Under the pieces are notes generated by a model, which was given only the letters and a program-made list of their open reading frames with translations, made no database searches and was not told where the DNA came from. The position numbers and the translations under genes are program-made. Positions 44,388 to 53,927 of a DNA stretch of 64,000 nt are shown piece by piece (position 1 is the stretch's first letter; every line of letters starts with the position of its first letter). Source of the DNA: Limnobacter sp. SAORIC-580 (GTDB lineage Bacteria > Pseudomonadota > Gammaproteobacteria > Burkholderiales > Burkholderiaceae_B); the NCBI RefSeq assembly GCF_013004065.1, contig NZ_CP053084.1, forward strand, positions 2,666,001 through 2,730,000, written 5' to 3'.

Positions 44388-45611
44388 ATGACTAACTTAC
44401 TTTCCCGCACAGGCCTGATTGCCTGTGCCTTGCTTTGCGCACCACTGTTGGCTGCCTGCCTGGGCGGCGATTCCGGCACGGGCAGCACCAGCACCGCCCG
44501 AACCACACCCAATGAAACACGGCCCAATGTGTTTGACGCCAGCAGCTTCAAACCCCTGCCCGCAGCCCGTGCACCCAGCGCTGAACTACAAGCCACGCGC
44601 GAACGCATATTAGGTCCCAACGCCATGGACCCGGAGCAGGTGAAGTTTTGGTGGGTGGGTGTTTCAAGTTTCATTGTGAGCATGAAAGGCCATTTGTTTT
44701 TAATGGACGCGTGGGAAATTGTGGGCGTGCACGCCAACTATGTGCCCATTGGCCGTGAAGAACTGGCCGCCATTCAACCTGAAGCCATATTCATTGGGCA
44801 CGGCCACTTTGACCATGCAGCCGATGCGGGCTATGTGGCAGGCCTAAGCAATGCCCTGTTGATTGCGGGCAGCAATGTGTGCGATATCGCCCGCGAGCGC
44901 GCCGCCAGTGAGGGCATACCCAACTCCTTTCCCTGCCTGAACCTGGGCGACCAAACCAACCCCGGTGCCGGCAGTGTACGCGCCATTCAAATTTGGGAAG
45001 ATGTTGAGCCAGTGCATGTGGTTCAACACACCCACTCGGCCGCTGAACCCGCCGACCTGCTCAGCGGTGGCATGCCCTTGGTGTACATTCCCGACGTGCT
45101 CACATTTCCTACCTACTTGAACACCAGCCTGGCCGAAGCACTTCGCTTTGTAGGCACCCTGCGTGACGACGGTGGCGTAGGCCAGCCTGCAGGCGGCACT
45201 TGGGCTTATCACTTCCGGGCAGGCGACTTTGCCTGGTTTTGGCACAACTCTACTGGGGTGATGAAAGCCGGCAACGCAGAAAGCGAAGCGGTGGCCAACG
45301 CATTGACGAATTTGCCTGAATGTGTGGATGTGCAATTGAATGCGATTGTTGGTTTTGGCTTGGTGACCAGTGCCTACCGGGACGCTTTGGCTTATGTGGC
45401 ACTGACAAAACCCAAAATAGCCTTGCCCAACCACCACGACGCCTGGACACCTGGCATTGGCGGCGGGGCGTCGGCTTATGAAAACAGTTGGCTGGAAGCA
45501 GTCAGCAGGCTGCCCGATCCACCCCAGGTGGATTACCTGCGCGACCCGGTGGACTACATGAAACCGCGCAGCTACAACATCAACGATCCACGCTGGGCGG
45601 GTGGTTGCTGA
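44388..45611 (+). CDS. Lipoprotein with metallo-beta-lactamase fold
   Basis: The 407-aa product begins MTNLLSRTGL, followed by a lipobox LLAAC, a Gly/Ser/Thr linker and an MBL-type domain with IFIGHGHFDHAAD (HxHxDH) and a later NHHDAW. An upstream TTG would add 16 unlikely residues. It is predicted to be anchored in the outer membrane or periplasm. Several of the secondary metal ligands are less obvious, so whether it is a hydrolase and on what is unknown. It lies 55 bp after the esterase and may be in its operon. Confidence 0.8.
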   Translation: MTNLLSRTGLIACALLCAPLLAACLGGDSGTGSTSTARTTPNETRPNVFDASSFKPLPAARAPSAELQATRERILGPNAMDPEQVKFWWVGVSSFIVSMKGHLFLMDAWEIVGVHANYVPIGREELAAIQPEAIFIGHGHFDHAADAGYVAGLSNALLIAGSNVCDIARERAASEGIPNSFPCLNLGDQTNPGAGSVRAIQIWEDVEPVHVVQHTHSAAEPADLLSGGMPLVYIPDVLTFPTYLNTSLAEALRFVGTLRDDGGVGQPAGGTWAYHFRAGDFAWFWHNSTGVMKAGNAESEAVANALTNLPECVDVQLNAIVGFGLVTSAYRDALAYVALTKPKIALPNHHDAWTPGIGGGASAYENSWLEAVSRLPDPPQVDYLRDPVDYMKPRSYNINDPRWAGGC

Positions 45612-45619
45612 TCAAAGCC

Positions 45620-46435
45620 TTACATGCCGGGCACACCCCGGCGAATGACTTCCGAGAAATTTTCACCGACCTGCATGGCTTTGGCGCGGGGCACAATATA
45701 GCCCTTCTCCTGAAGTTCGGTATAGCCAAACCCCTCTACCAAACCGCCCTGCGCATGGGCGTATTCGGCGAAGTACCCGCTGAGCAACAGGCGATAATCC
45801 AGCGGCAAATCCGGCACGATTCGCTTGGCGATATCAAACACCACCGTGGTGCAATTGCTGGTCAGGGTGTTGTAAAACTCGGGGGTCTTTTCCAGTTTTT
45901 GTGCCTGTTCTACATAGGCCAAAAACAGGGTTCTTAGCTGTTCTGGCGGAATGGCCAGTCGGTAGATGTACACGTTTTCACCACGCGCATTGCTCCGTGT
46001 ACGAATAATGTCCGCCTCATCGGCCGCCACCAAAATAGCCTCGTACTGCCTGAAAAACCCCTTCCACGCGGAGAACTCCTCGCCGACTTCCTTTCGGATT
46101 TCCAGCGAGAAAGTCAGGTACTGCCCATCGGCAAAACCGAACGACACCAAGGTGTGGGCAATTTTAGGCCCCATCCAGTAAGACAACACAAGGTCGGCTG
46201 TTTGCAACTGGCTTAAATCATATTCACGTGTTTCCCAGCGCGGTGTGTAATCGGTTTCTGTGCGCCACTCAAAGTTGCGCACATTTTTCAACACCACCCT
46301 GTCGCCATTCACATCTGCATGCAACATTTGGGAAACATCATCAGCCCATTGCCGGTTGTGGCTGGGTTTTTGCAGAAACCACCAGGTGGCAAATGCGCCC
46401 ATGGCAATCAACAGAAAAAGCAGCAAAGTACGCAT
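45620..46435 (-). CDS. DUF4105-family membrane-anchored protein
   Basis: The 271-aa protein has an N-terminal membrane anchor (about 3-20), then NFEWRTETDYTPRWETREYD and the DUF4105 hallmark FYNTLTSNCTTVVFDIAKRI with conserved Asn-Cys. That Cys with upstream His residues resembles NlpC/papain-like families, and some relatives act on lipids or peptidoglycan, but the role is not established. Its ATG overlaps the stop of the XRE regulator gene (TAATG), so the two are co-translated. Confidence 0.85.
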   Translation of the reverse strand: MRTLLLFLLIAMGAFATWWFLQKPSHNRQWADDVSQMLHADVNGDRVVLKNVRNFEWRTETDYTPRWETREYDLSQLQTADLVLSYWMGPKIAHTLVSFGFADGQYLTFSLEIRKEVGEEFSAWKGFFRQYEAILVAADEADIIRTRSNARGENVYIYRLAIPPEQLRTLFLAYVEQAQKLEKTPEFYNTLTSNCTTVVFDIAKRIVPDLPLDYRLLLSGYFAEYAHAQGGLVEGFGYTELQEKGYIVPRAKAMQVGENFSEVIRRGVPGM

Positions 46436-47208
46436 TATGAAAATGCCTTTCGAGTGGCCTCATCGGCGGGGAACAGATGTTCAATTCTCAGCGATGCCGC
46501 AGTAATGTCCAAGGGCGCTCCAAAACTGGTGAAAGTTGACACAAAACGAAGCTCGCCCACCGTACTTTTAAACCGGGTGACCAGGGTGGGGTTGTTGAAG
46601 TTCTGTGGCTGTTTGGTGTCGAACATGGATTGCGGAATTTGCGCCAACATGGCCTGCAACGCAGGCACATGCAAAGCCTCACGCTGCGCCCTTTTCAATA
46701 CATCGCCCAACACTTCAGCCGGGTTTAGCAGGCGTGTGGCCAGGCCACCGGGCGCAGTCAGTGCCAGCAGCACATTGGGAATCGCTTGCAAAGCGGCCAA
46801 ATCAAACTCCAGCAGTTGCAACAAGCGCACAAAACTGGCGTTGAATTTCACCAGATTCCATTCACTGTCCAGCACCATGGCCGGCGCTGCATGCTGCGCA
46901 GTCAGCATCAAATCGATCACCTCATTGATGGTGTCCATTTCCCGGTGATCAATCGGCCTGCTCCCAAACAAGGGGGCAAAACCTGCAGCCACCAGCGCTT
47001 CATTGCGCTCGTTGAGTGGCGCATCCAAACCCTCCAGCAGTGCCAACAACATTTCCTTGCTGGCACTGGCTTTGCCGGTTTCAATGCAACTTAAATGGCG
47101 CTGGGAAACACCCACGCGCAAGGCCAAATCAAGTTGGCTGATCTTTTGCCTTGCCCGCAAATCGCGCAGACGAATTCCAGCATGTTGGGTGGGTGTATGT
47201 GTGTGCAT
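46435..47208 (-). CDS. XRE-family regulator with MmyB-like sensor domain
   Basis: The 257-aa product has an N-terminal helix-turn-helix (about 10-60: LRDLRARQKISQLDLALRVG, VSQRHLSCIETGKAS) and a C-terminal MmyB-type ligand-binding domain (PAMVLDSEWNLVKFN). Such regulators often bind fatty acids or similar ligands and control a divergent gene. The chosen ATG (MHTHTPTQHAG) precedes the HTH directly; the frame is open further upstream without a good start. The likely target is the divergent 151-aa membrane-protein gene and the coupled DUF4105 gene. Confidence 0.85.
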   Translation of the reverse strand: MHTHTPTQHAGIRLRDLRARQKISQLDLALRVGVSQRHLSCIETGKASASKEMLLALLEGLDAPLNERNEALVAAGFAPLFGSRPIDHREMDTINEVIDLMLTAQHAAPAMVLDSEWNLVKFNASFVRLLQLLEFDLAALQAIPNVLLALTAPGGLATRLLNPAEVLGDVLKRAQREALHVPALQAMLAQIPQSMFDTKQPQNFNNPTLVTRFKSTVGELRFVSTFTSFGAPLDITAASLRIEHLFPADEATRKAFS

Positions 47209-47331
47209 GTGCCCATACTGCCACGGAAAATTACTGGAATCTATGACCTCGAAGGTTATTGCAGCAATGACCCAAGGCTCATCAAACTGGCGTTGAACTG
47301 ATTCACTTTCAACCCGGCAAGGAGAACCGAC

Positions 47332-47787
47332 ATGCCTACCAGTACCCTGCAAAACACGGCCACAAGCACCCCCACCTTTTGGATCAAGTGGCTAAGCTAC
47401 ACCGCCGAATTCACCGTGTTGTTTGGCCTTTTCATGGTGCTTGCACCGGGCTTGACCCAACAGGCTTTCGGATTGTTGATATTCCAGAACCCTGCACAAA
47501 TTTCCGCCTTCGACTCACAAGCGACGGCTTACATCGAGCTTGCGCATGCAGTGATGGGCTCGGTGATGGTGGGCTGGGGCGCGCTCATGTTTATGCTTGT
47601 GCGCAAACTGAATATCAAAGACGCCAAAGAGACCTGCAACATGATTGCGATATCTGTGTTGCTTTGGTATGTACCCGACACCGCATTTTCGCTGTACAGC
47701 GGTTTTTGGCAAAACGCTGTCATGAATACCGGTTTTGCTGTGTTGTATGCAGTGCCTTTGGTGGCGTTAAGAAAACACTTTCTGTAA
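47332..47787 (+). CDS. Uncharacterised four-helix membrane protein
   Basis: The 151-aa protein shows four hydrophobic stretches (around 20-40, 66-90, 100-118 and 125-147) and a short polar N-terminus. AAGGAG lies about eight bases before the ATG. It is divergent from the XRE/MmyB regulator (123 bp between starts), so it is probably its target. Its 3' end overlaps the convergent hydrolase gene by 21 bp. I do not recognise the family. Confidence 0.75.
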   Translation: MPTSTLQNTATSTPTFWIKWLSYTAEFTVLFGLFMVLAPGLTQQAFGLLIFQNPAQISAFDSQATAYIELAHAVMGSVMVGWGALMFMLVRKLNIKDAKETCNMIAISVLLWYVPDTAFSLYSGFWQNAVMNTGFAVLYAVPLVALRKHFL

Positions 47788-48570
47788 AAACCCTGAAATC
47801 GCTTCGTTCACTACATCAGGATGGGTCACTGGCCCCATGTGGCCCATCTGCGCAAACTCAATTAACTCCACGCTCGGCAAAGTGGCCACCAATCGCTTCG
47901 CCACAGCGTGGGCCGACAACTGCGACTTTCCCCCCACCATGTAAAGCACCGGAACATTCAACTGGCCAAAAGAACTCAGCACGGTGGGTTCGCTGAACAA
48001 GGCATGCCCCCACCGCCGCACATTGCGCACTGATGCCGCCACCGCCGGTTTGCGCTCTTCAGGGGTTTTCGCCCAGCTGCCCTGCCCCATCCAGAAATCG
48101 ATAAAATGCTGAGCCGCCAAATGTGGATCGCCATTGTCCAGCGCAGCACCGGCGGCGGCCACTGCATGGCGAATGCCGTCTACATCATTCGGGCTTGGGC
48201 TTTCATGCTCAACCACAGAGAAGAAAGTGGGCTCAAATAGTGCAAGTGCCTTCACCCGGTGCGGAAACAACAAGGCAATTTTCAAAGCAATCGCACCGCC
48301 GTAGGAATGCCCCACCAGGGTGAACTTTTCACCCATTCTATCCAACACCGGCATCAGCAAATCCACCTCATCTTGCAGAGAAATGGTTCGTTCCGAATGC
48401 CAGTCGGGTGTTTGGCCTGAACCGTAGGAATCCACCGCAAGCAGCTGAAACCGATCCGCCAGCAAACCCATCAAGCCCTTCCATTGCCCGGCGTGCGATG
48501 CATTGGCATGCAGGCACAACACGGCAGGGCCTTGGCCAGCCTCTTTCACATGGGGTTGAACAGAGGTCAT
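47767..48570 (-). CDS. Alpha/beta-hydrolase
   Basis: The 267-aa product has a canonical alpha/beta-hydrolase core: AVLCLHANASHAGQW (oxyanion loop), VDSYGSGQTP, nucleophile elbow VGHSYGG (S89) and C-terminal QMGHMGPVTHPD with His. The ATG at 48570 has AGGA six bases upstream; an upstream frame extension is less likely. Substrate unknown. Its stop overlaps the convergent membrane-protein gene, and it follows the OsmC gene by 35 bp on the same strand. Confidence 0.87.
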   Translation of the reverse strand: MTSVQPHVKEAGQGPAVLCLHANASHAGQWKGLMGLLADRFQLLAVDSYGSGQTPDWHSERTISLQDEVDLLMPVLDRMGEKFTLVGHSYGGAIALKIALLFPHRVKALALFEPTFFSVVEHESPSPNDVDGIRHAVAAAGAALDNGDPHLAAQHFIDFWMGQGSWAKTPEERKPAVAASVRNVRRWGHALFSEPTVLSSFGQLNVPVLYMVGGKSQLSAHAVAKRLVATLPSVELIEFAQMGHMGPVTHPDVVNEAISGFLQKVFS

Positions 48571-48605
48571 GGCGATCCTTGAATAGGGTTGGATGCGGGT
48601 CAAAT

Positions 48606-49133
48606 TCAGTTTAGCTGAAAACTGGTTTCAACCTTGGGTGGATTTTTCAAGGTTTGCTGCACCACACAAGAACGCTTGGCTGCATAGGTCAATGCCTTGA
48701 TCAAGTCGGCGGGTGTGCCCTCTTTTACCTTGAACTGCACATTGCAGCGCATGCCTTGAAAACCAACTGGTACTTCTGGCGACATATTCAATGCACCACG
48801 AACATCCACATCGGCAGTCACGCGCACTTCCAGAAAAACAAGCTCAACACCCAGCACGTTGGCCACCATGCGCATGGCTGAATCCTGACATGCAGCCAGC
48901 GCAGCACACAACAGATCGCCAGGCGTGGGCGCATCGTGCAGACCGCCCAAAGCACGATGAACACCAATCGGCACCTGCACGCCACAACCATCCATGGGCT
49001 CCACCACAGAATGAAAAGGGTCCAAGGGATCAACCCCGCGAGCCAAGGCATGGTCGGTCACCATCGCCGCACCAGGTTCTACTTTGTAAAGTGCGCGCAT
49101 TTCACGCTGAGCATTGGGTACAGAAAAAGTCAT
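48606..49133 (-). CDS. OsmC-family peroxiredoxin-like protein
   Basis: The 175-aa product contains the two OsmC cysteines: ALAACQDSAMRMVANVLG and AAKRSCVVQQTLKNP. OsmC/Ohr proteins reduce organic hydroperoxides with these residues; many subfamily members have unknown substrates. The central beta sheet region (VELVFLEVRVTADVDVRG) fits the fold. Presumed cytoplasmic. It lies upstream of the hydrolase in one likely transcription unit. Confidence 0.88.
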   Translation of the reverse strand: MTFSVPNAQREMRALYKVEPGAAMVTDHALARGVDPLDPFHSVVEPMDGCGVQVPIGVHRALGGLHDAPTPGDLLCAALAACQDSAMRMVANVLGVELVFLEVRVTADVDVRGALNMSPEVPVGFQGMRCNVQFKVKEGTPADLIKALTYAAKRSCVVQQTLKNPPKVETSFQLN

Positions 49134-49224
49134 AGCAGTCTCCAGTGGTTTTGAGCAGCCAACTGCTCAATGAATTCACTGTGCACGGACACGCTGTGTT
49201 TAGTCCTTAAGAATTCCTAAATGT

Positions 49225-50763
49225 TTGCTATATTTTGCTAACACTTCACCTTCGGTTGCGCGCTTGGATTATTCCTATTTTTTCGATCACTTTGAATTGC
49301 GCGCAAATGAACGGCTATTACTACGCGAAGGCGAAACGGTCAATTTGGGCCCGCGTACCTTTGACTTTTTAATGTGCCTGGTCAGCAACCACACACGCGT
49401 TCTAAGCAAAGACGAATTGCTGCAAACGGTGTGGCCCGGCATGGTCGTGGAAGAAAACAATTTAACCGTGCAAACCTCTGCTTTGCGCAAGCTCCTGGGT
49501 AGTCAGGCGATTTCAACAGTCACAGGGCGCGGCTACCAATTCAGTTTGCCAGTTCGCCGAACAGAAGTGTCCTCGAAACCCACAGTGCAAAAACATTCCA
49601 CCATCGCGGTGCTGCCTTTCAAGGTACTGGGAGAACAAACCGACCTGCGGTTTCTGGCTGAGGGTTTGCTTGAAGACGTCATTGCACTGCTGGCTCGGGT
49701 ACCCGGTTTTCTGGTAATTTCACAAGCCTCCACGCAAATATTCGACCACAGCAGCGTTGCACTACCTGAAATTGCTGAACAGCTTCAGGTGCAATTCGTT
49801 GTACTGGGCAGCATTCGTCGAGTGGACGAAATCATTCGGGTGAATGTTCAGCTGGCAGAGGCGCAAACCGGCCAAGTGTTGTGGAACAGTCGGTTTGAAT
49901 GCTCGCCAGCCTCCAGCGCTGATTTACAGGAGGAAATTGCCCGGGGTTTGCTCAGCGAACTTGAACCCGCGCTAACCAAAGCCGAAATAGCCCAGATTCG
50001 AAGACAGCGCCCCAACAATCTCGACGCATGGGCACATTATCATGAGGCCACGGGCGCTTTGGCCCAACTGGGCTGGAGCGAAGCGGGCCTTCGCAATGCC
50101 AGACACCAACTCGAAAACAGCATTGAAATTGACAGCAGCTTTGGCCTTGCCCATGCACATTTGGCCCTGTTGACCGCACTGTCCCGAAACATCGGCCTGT
50201 TGCCACATTCTGACGCCGTTCTCGCCAGCGGGCTAACAGCGGCGAACACTGCAATTGAACTAGACGCGGGCAATTCCGAGGTAATGGGTTATGCGGGTTG
50301 CGCACTGTGCGACCTTGGACAAACCCGGCAAGGCCTGATCACACTAAAAGCGGCCTTGCAGCTTAACCCCAGCAATGCACAGGCACAGGTTGCCCACGGT
50401 GCTGCCTTGGTGCTGATGAATGAACTGGAAGGTGGTATTGCGCAAATGCGTCTGGGCATGCGCATAAGCCCCAAAGACAGAAGACTTGGATTTTGGTTGT
50501 GGATACTGAGCTGTTTCTTGCTGCGGGCAAACCGCCCGGAAGAAGCGCTGGAAGAAGCAATAAAAGCCATACAACACGACACACGGTTTCATTTGGCACA
50601 CGTTGCGCAAGCTGCGGCATTGGACAAACTGGGCAATACCCCACTGGCGCAGCAAGCATTGATACAGGCACGAACGTTAAGACCTGCCTTGTCAGTTGAA
50701 GAAATAGCGATCTCGCACGGCAAGAAAATAGCAGCCCGCATGGCCTTGATGTGGCAAACCTGA
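49225..50763 (+). CDS. CadC-type winged-helix regulator with TolB-like and TPR domains
   Basis: The 512-aa product has an OmpR/CadC-type winged helix (about 20-110: VNLGPRTFDFLMCLVSN, VWPGMVVEENNLTVQTSALR, GRGYQF). A TolB/FlgO-like segment (IAVLPFKVLGEQTDLRFLAE) and several TPR-like helical repeats follow to the end. There is no membrane helix, unlike CadC. Such proteins are transcription factors of unknown signal. The start is uncertain: TTG at 49225 is used, but a TTG at 49264 would begin right at the winged helix. It precedes the PAAR gene by 68 bp and may control it (inference). Confidence 0.8.
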   Translation: MLYFANTSPSVARLDYSYFFDHFELRANERLLLREGETVNLGPRTFDFLMCLVSNHTRVLSKDELLQTVWPGMVVEENNLTVQTSALRKLLGSQAISTVTGRGYQFSLPVRRTEVSSKPTVQKHSTIAVLPFKVLGEQTDLRFLAEGLLEDVIALLARVPGFLVISQASTQIFDHSSVALPEIAEQLQVQFVVLGSIRRVDEIIRVNVQLAEAQTGQVLWNSRFECSPASSADLQEEIARGLLSELEPALTKAEIAQIRRQRPNNLDAWAHYHEATGALAQLGWSEAGLRNARHQLENSIEIDSSFGLAHAHLALLTALSRNIGLLPHSDAVLASGLTAANTAIELDAGNSEVMGYAGCALCDLGQTRQGLITLKAALQLNPSNAQAQVAHGAALVLMNELEGGIAQMRLGMRISPKDRRLGFWLWILSCFLLRANRPEEALEEAIKAIQHDTRFHLAHVAQAAALDKLGNTPLAQQALIQARTLRPALSVEEIAISHGKKIAARMALMWQT

Positions 50764-50831
50764 CCGAAGCCGCAAGGAACCACCACCGTCGATTAATTAC
50801 TTAAGGAGTTACTCTACTTACTTTCTTATCG

Positions 50832-51707
50832 ATGTCTTCCAGACCCCTTATACAAGGTCGCACGCAAATCCTGATCGGCGACACCACCAGCCACGGTGGC
50901 GTGGTGATCTCGGGCAGCTCCACCACCACAGTTGAGGGCCGACCCATCGCCAGGGTTGGCGACATGGTCACCTGCCCTTTGTGCAAGCCCCACGTATTCC
51001 CGATTGTTGAAGGCCTTGGTACGTTCACTGACAACTACATGGCAGTGGCACTTAATGGTCACAAAATTGGGTGTGGTGCAACCTTGATCGCATCAGCAGC
51101 AAACCAACCCCCAAACTCCCCAGCACCCGATACCCGCTCCACAGCATCTCCACTAAAAGGCAAACTCGGGAAAAGCATTGATACATTAATTGGCAAGTCG
51201 CCCACACTGGTTAATAACCTGAAAACTCTGCAGAGTCAGGGCTGGAAGGTCGACTACGGAGCGGCGGGAGGCGGGTCCTACGCCAACCGCAGAGAGAAAA
51301 CGATTACCCTGGACAGCAATCTGAGAGGCGATGCCAATCAGGCTACACAGGTTTTAGCCCATGAAGTGGGCCACGCCTTGCACCCTTATCAGTTAGACAC
51401 AAGATCAAGGCAGGCATACCTTAACAGCACCCTGGATGATGAGGGGGCTGCCACCATGAAGAACATTCAGGTTCAACGAGAAATCATTCAAGCAGGTGGC
51501 CCCGACATCGGTATTGCCGGCAACCCGAAAAACCATGCAAGCTATATTCAGGCTTACAACCAGTACTTAAAAGATGGCAATGCTCAAAACGCCTATCGAA
51601 AAATTGGCTCACAATTCGGTGCCAATGAAATCACATCGACAACAGGTCAAAATTATGCAGACTATTACGGTGGCTGGTATGACAAAAATTATGGCGGGAA
51701 AAAGTAA
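50832..51707 (+). CDS. PAAR-domain protein with C-terminal zinc metallopeptidase toxin domain
   Basis: The 291-aa product has an N-terminal PAAR-like repeat (1-90: GGVVISGSSTTTVEGRPIAR, VGDMVTCPLC, NGHKIGCGATLI). A Pro/Ser linker joins it to a C-terminal domain with AHEVGHALH (H177, E178, H181) and a likely third ligand E204 in LDDEGAATMKN, a gluzincin arrangement. PAAR proteins cap the VgrG spike of the type VI secretion system and carry toxin domains, so this is a probable anti-bacterial or anti-host effector. No VgrG or T6SS gene is in the window. The overlapping downstream gene is the likely immunity protein. An AAGGAG lies 23 bp upstream of the ATG, too far to be ideal. Confidence 0.85.
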   Translation: MSSRPLIQGRTQILIGDTTSHGGVVISGSSTTTVEGRPIARVGDMVTCPLCKPHVFPIVEGLGTFTDNYMAVALNGHKIGCGATLIASAANQPPNSPAPDTRSTASPLKGKLGKSIDTLIGKSPTLVNNLKTLQSQGWKVDYGAAGGGSYANRREKTITLDSNLRGDANQATQVLAHEVGHALHPYQLDTRSRQAYLNSTLDDEGAATMKNIQVQREIIQAGGPDIGIAGNPKNHASYIQAYNQYLKDGNAQNAYRKIGSQFGANEITSTTGQNYADYYGGWYDKNYGGKK

Positions 51708-52233
51708 TGCGGGTCGAAAACTGCTCCTGTTGTTTGCCCTGCTCTACAGCGCCAGCCAACCGATTACACACGCGTCAAAGGACAACACAATGATCAATCT
51801 GAACCGTTCCATCTGGAATTTGATCGACGATATTCAAACCCAGTCTTCGCTCACTTTGGCGCATGTCGAAAAAACACTGGTTCAAACACTTGCCCACGAT
51901 ACTCGACATTCCAATGAGTATTTCAAGTTTTACAAGGGTCAAAGTATTCAATTCGCAGGTGAGGTCAAGGTGAGCACAATTGATCTTCGACTGCCTCAGC
52001 AAGGCGCGCAAAGCCCAGGTATGTTACTGATGTACTTGGAAGGCAAATGCATCACCATGCCTCAGCTAAAACAACAATACGAGAACCTGAAGATCACCGA
52101 AATTCCTCGTGGTAAATCTTTGGAGGAAGCAACCACCTACACAGCCAATAACTCCTGGGGAGAAATCGACTTCGGTTTTCAGATGAAGAAACCAGATTGC
52201 CTAGCCTATGTGATTCTAAAACCGGTGAAATAA
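51691..52233 (+). CDS. Secreted protein overlapping the PAAR effector; probable immunity protein
   Basis: The 180-aa product starts MAGKSNAGRKLLLLFALLYS, a basic N-region and hydrophobic core of a Sec signal peptide, with cleavage likely near HASKDN. An ATG four codons upstream (51679) is also possible. The mature part is about 155 aa with no known domain. The gene overlaps the end of the PAAR-metallopeptidase gene by 17 bp. Overlap with an effector plus export to the periplasm is the usual design of an immunity protein against a peptidase acting there (inference). It could also be a secreted inhibitor or accessory factor. Confidence 0.7.
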   Translation: MAGKSNAGRKLLLLFALLYSASQPITHASKDNTMINLNRSIWNLIDDIQTQSSLTLAHVEKTLVQTLAHDTRHSNEYFKFYKGQSIQFAGEVKVSTIDLRLPQQGAQSPGMLLMYLEGKCITMPQLKQQYENLKITEIPRGKSLEEATTYTANNSWGEIDFGFQMKKPDCLAYVILKPVK

Positions 52234-52304
52234 GTGCACTTTGGCGGGCAAAAGCATAAAATACGGCCTTGATCCGAAAAACAGATCCACAAGGTACACC
52301 CGCC

Positions 52305-53927
52305 ATGATCCGCCTGTCCGAGCTGAAGCTTCCACTCGACCATCCTGAAGACGCCCTGCCCGCATTAATTTGCAGCACCCTGAAAATTTCAGCCAACCAG
52401 CTCAAAAGCTTCAGCATTTACAAGCGCAGCTACGACGCGCGCAAACAAAAACTGCTGTTGGTGTACATCGTGGATGTGGAACTGGACAGCTCCCGGCTTG
52501 AAGCCCAGTTGTTGTCGAAATTCACCACCCACTCGCACATTCGGCCTGCGCCCGACATGGTTTACCAGTTGCCAGTGAAACTGAACGAAGCCCCAGCCAT
52601 TCGCCCTGTGGTAATTGGCTTTGGCCCCTGCGGTATTTTCGCTGCGATGATGCTGGCGCAAATGGGCTTCAAACCCATTGTGATTGAACGTGGCAAACAG
52701 GTGCGCGAACGCACGAAAGACACCTGGGGCCTATGGCGCAAACGCGTATTGCACACCGAATCGAACGTGCAGTTTGGCGAGGGCGGCGCCGGTACATTTT
52801 CAGACGGCAAACTGTACAGCCAAATCAAAGACCCACGTTTTCTTGGCCGCAAGGTTATGACCGAGTTTGTGAAGGCCGGTGCACCCGAGGAAATTTTGCT
52901 GGTCAGTAAACCCCACATTGGCACCTTCCGCCTGGTGAAAGTGGTAGAAAACATGCGCGAGCAAATCATCGCCATGGGCGGTGAAATTCGCTTCCAACAA
53001 CGCGTATGCGACTTTCACATTGAAGACGGCCACATTCGCGGCCTGACCATTGAGAACCTGAAAGACGGTAGCACTTACGAACTGCGCGCAGACCATGTGG
53101 TGCTGGCGCTGGGCCACAGTTCCCGCGACACCTTTGCCAAGCTACACGAGCGCGGCGTGTATATGGAAGCCAAGCCATTCTCCGTGGGCTTTCGGATAGA
53201 ACACCCGCAAGGGCTGATCGACCGTGCCCGCCTGGGGCAACACGCCGGCCACCCCCTGCTGGGCGCAGCCGACTACAAGCTGGTGCACCATGCTGCCAAT
53301 GGCCGATCGGTGTACAGCTTTTGCATGTGCCCCGGCGGCACCGTGGTGGCCGCCACGTCAGAAGAAAACCGGGTGGTGACCAACGGCATGAGCCAATATT
53401 CCCGCAACGAACGCAACGCCAACGCGGGTATTGTGGTGGGCATTAGCCCGGCCGACTATCCCGGTGGCCCACTGGCAGGCATCGCCTTTCAACGCAAGCT
53501 TGAATCCAATGCCTTTGTTATGGGCGGCAGCAACTACGAGGCACCCGGGCAATTGGTGGGCGATTTTATTGCGGGCAAAGCATCGACTGAACTGGGCAGC
53601 GTAGAACCATCGTATAAACCCGGCGTCAAAATGACTGACCTGGCCGACGCATTGCCCGAATATGCGATTACCGCCATGCGTGAAGCCTTGCCTGCATTCG
53701 GAAAAAAGATCAAAGGCTTCGACATGCACGACGCCGTGCTGACTGGTGTGGAAACCAGAACATCATCGCCGCTGCGAATTACGCGCGGCGACGACTTCCA
53801 AAGTTTGAATACAAAAGGCCTGTACCCTGCAGGTGAAGGCGCCAGCTACGCTGGTGGTATTTTGTCGGCGGGTGTCGATGGCATTGAAGTGGCCGAAGCA
53901 GTAGCTAGGAATTTGATTGGGGTTTAA
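52305..53927 (+). CDS. FAD-dependent dehydrogenase (COG2509 type)
   Basis: The 540-aa product has a ferredoxin-like N-terminal 95 residues, an FAD Rossmann motif PVVIGFGPCGIFAAMMLAQMG (about 101-121), EGGAGTFSDGKLYSQIKD and a C-terminal AGEGASYAGGILSAGVDGIE. This is the uncharacterised FAD-dependent dehydrogenase family related to BaiN/HI0933-like proteins; the substrate is unknown. The ATG at 52305 (MIRLSELKLPLDH) matches the usual family start; the frame opens 12 codons earlier. The stop overlaps the convergent HTH gene by 4 bp. Confidence 0.9.
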   Translation: MIRLSELKLPLDHPEDALPALICSTLKISANQLKSFSIYKRSYDARKQKLLLVYIVDVELDSSRLEAQLLSKFTTHSHIRPAPDMVYQLPVKLNEAPAIRPVVIGFGPCGIFAAMMLAQMGFKPIVIERGKQVRERTKDTWGLWRKRVLHTESNVQFGEGGAGTFSDGKLYSQIKDPRFLGRKVMTEFVKAGAPEEILLVSKPHIGTFRLVKVVENMREQIIAMGGEIRFQQRVCDFHIEDGHIRGLTIENLKDGSTYELRADHVVLALGHSSRDTFAKLHERGVYMEAKPFSVGFRIEHPQGLIDRARLGQHAGHPLLGAADYKLVHHAANGRSVYSFCMCPGGTVVAATSEENRVVTNGMSQYSRNERNANAGIVVGISPADYPGGPLAGIAFQRKLESNAFVMGGSNYEAPGQLVGDFIAGKASTELGSVEPSYKPGVKMTDLADALPEYAITAMREALPAFGKKIKGFDMHDAVLTGVETRTSSPLRITRGDDFQSLNTKGLYPAGEGASYAGGILSAGVDGIEVAEAVARNLIGV

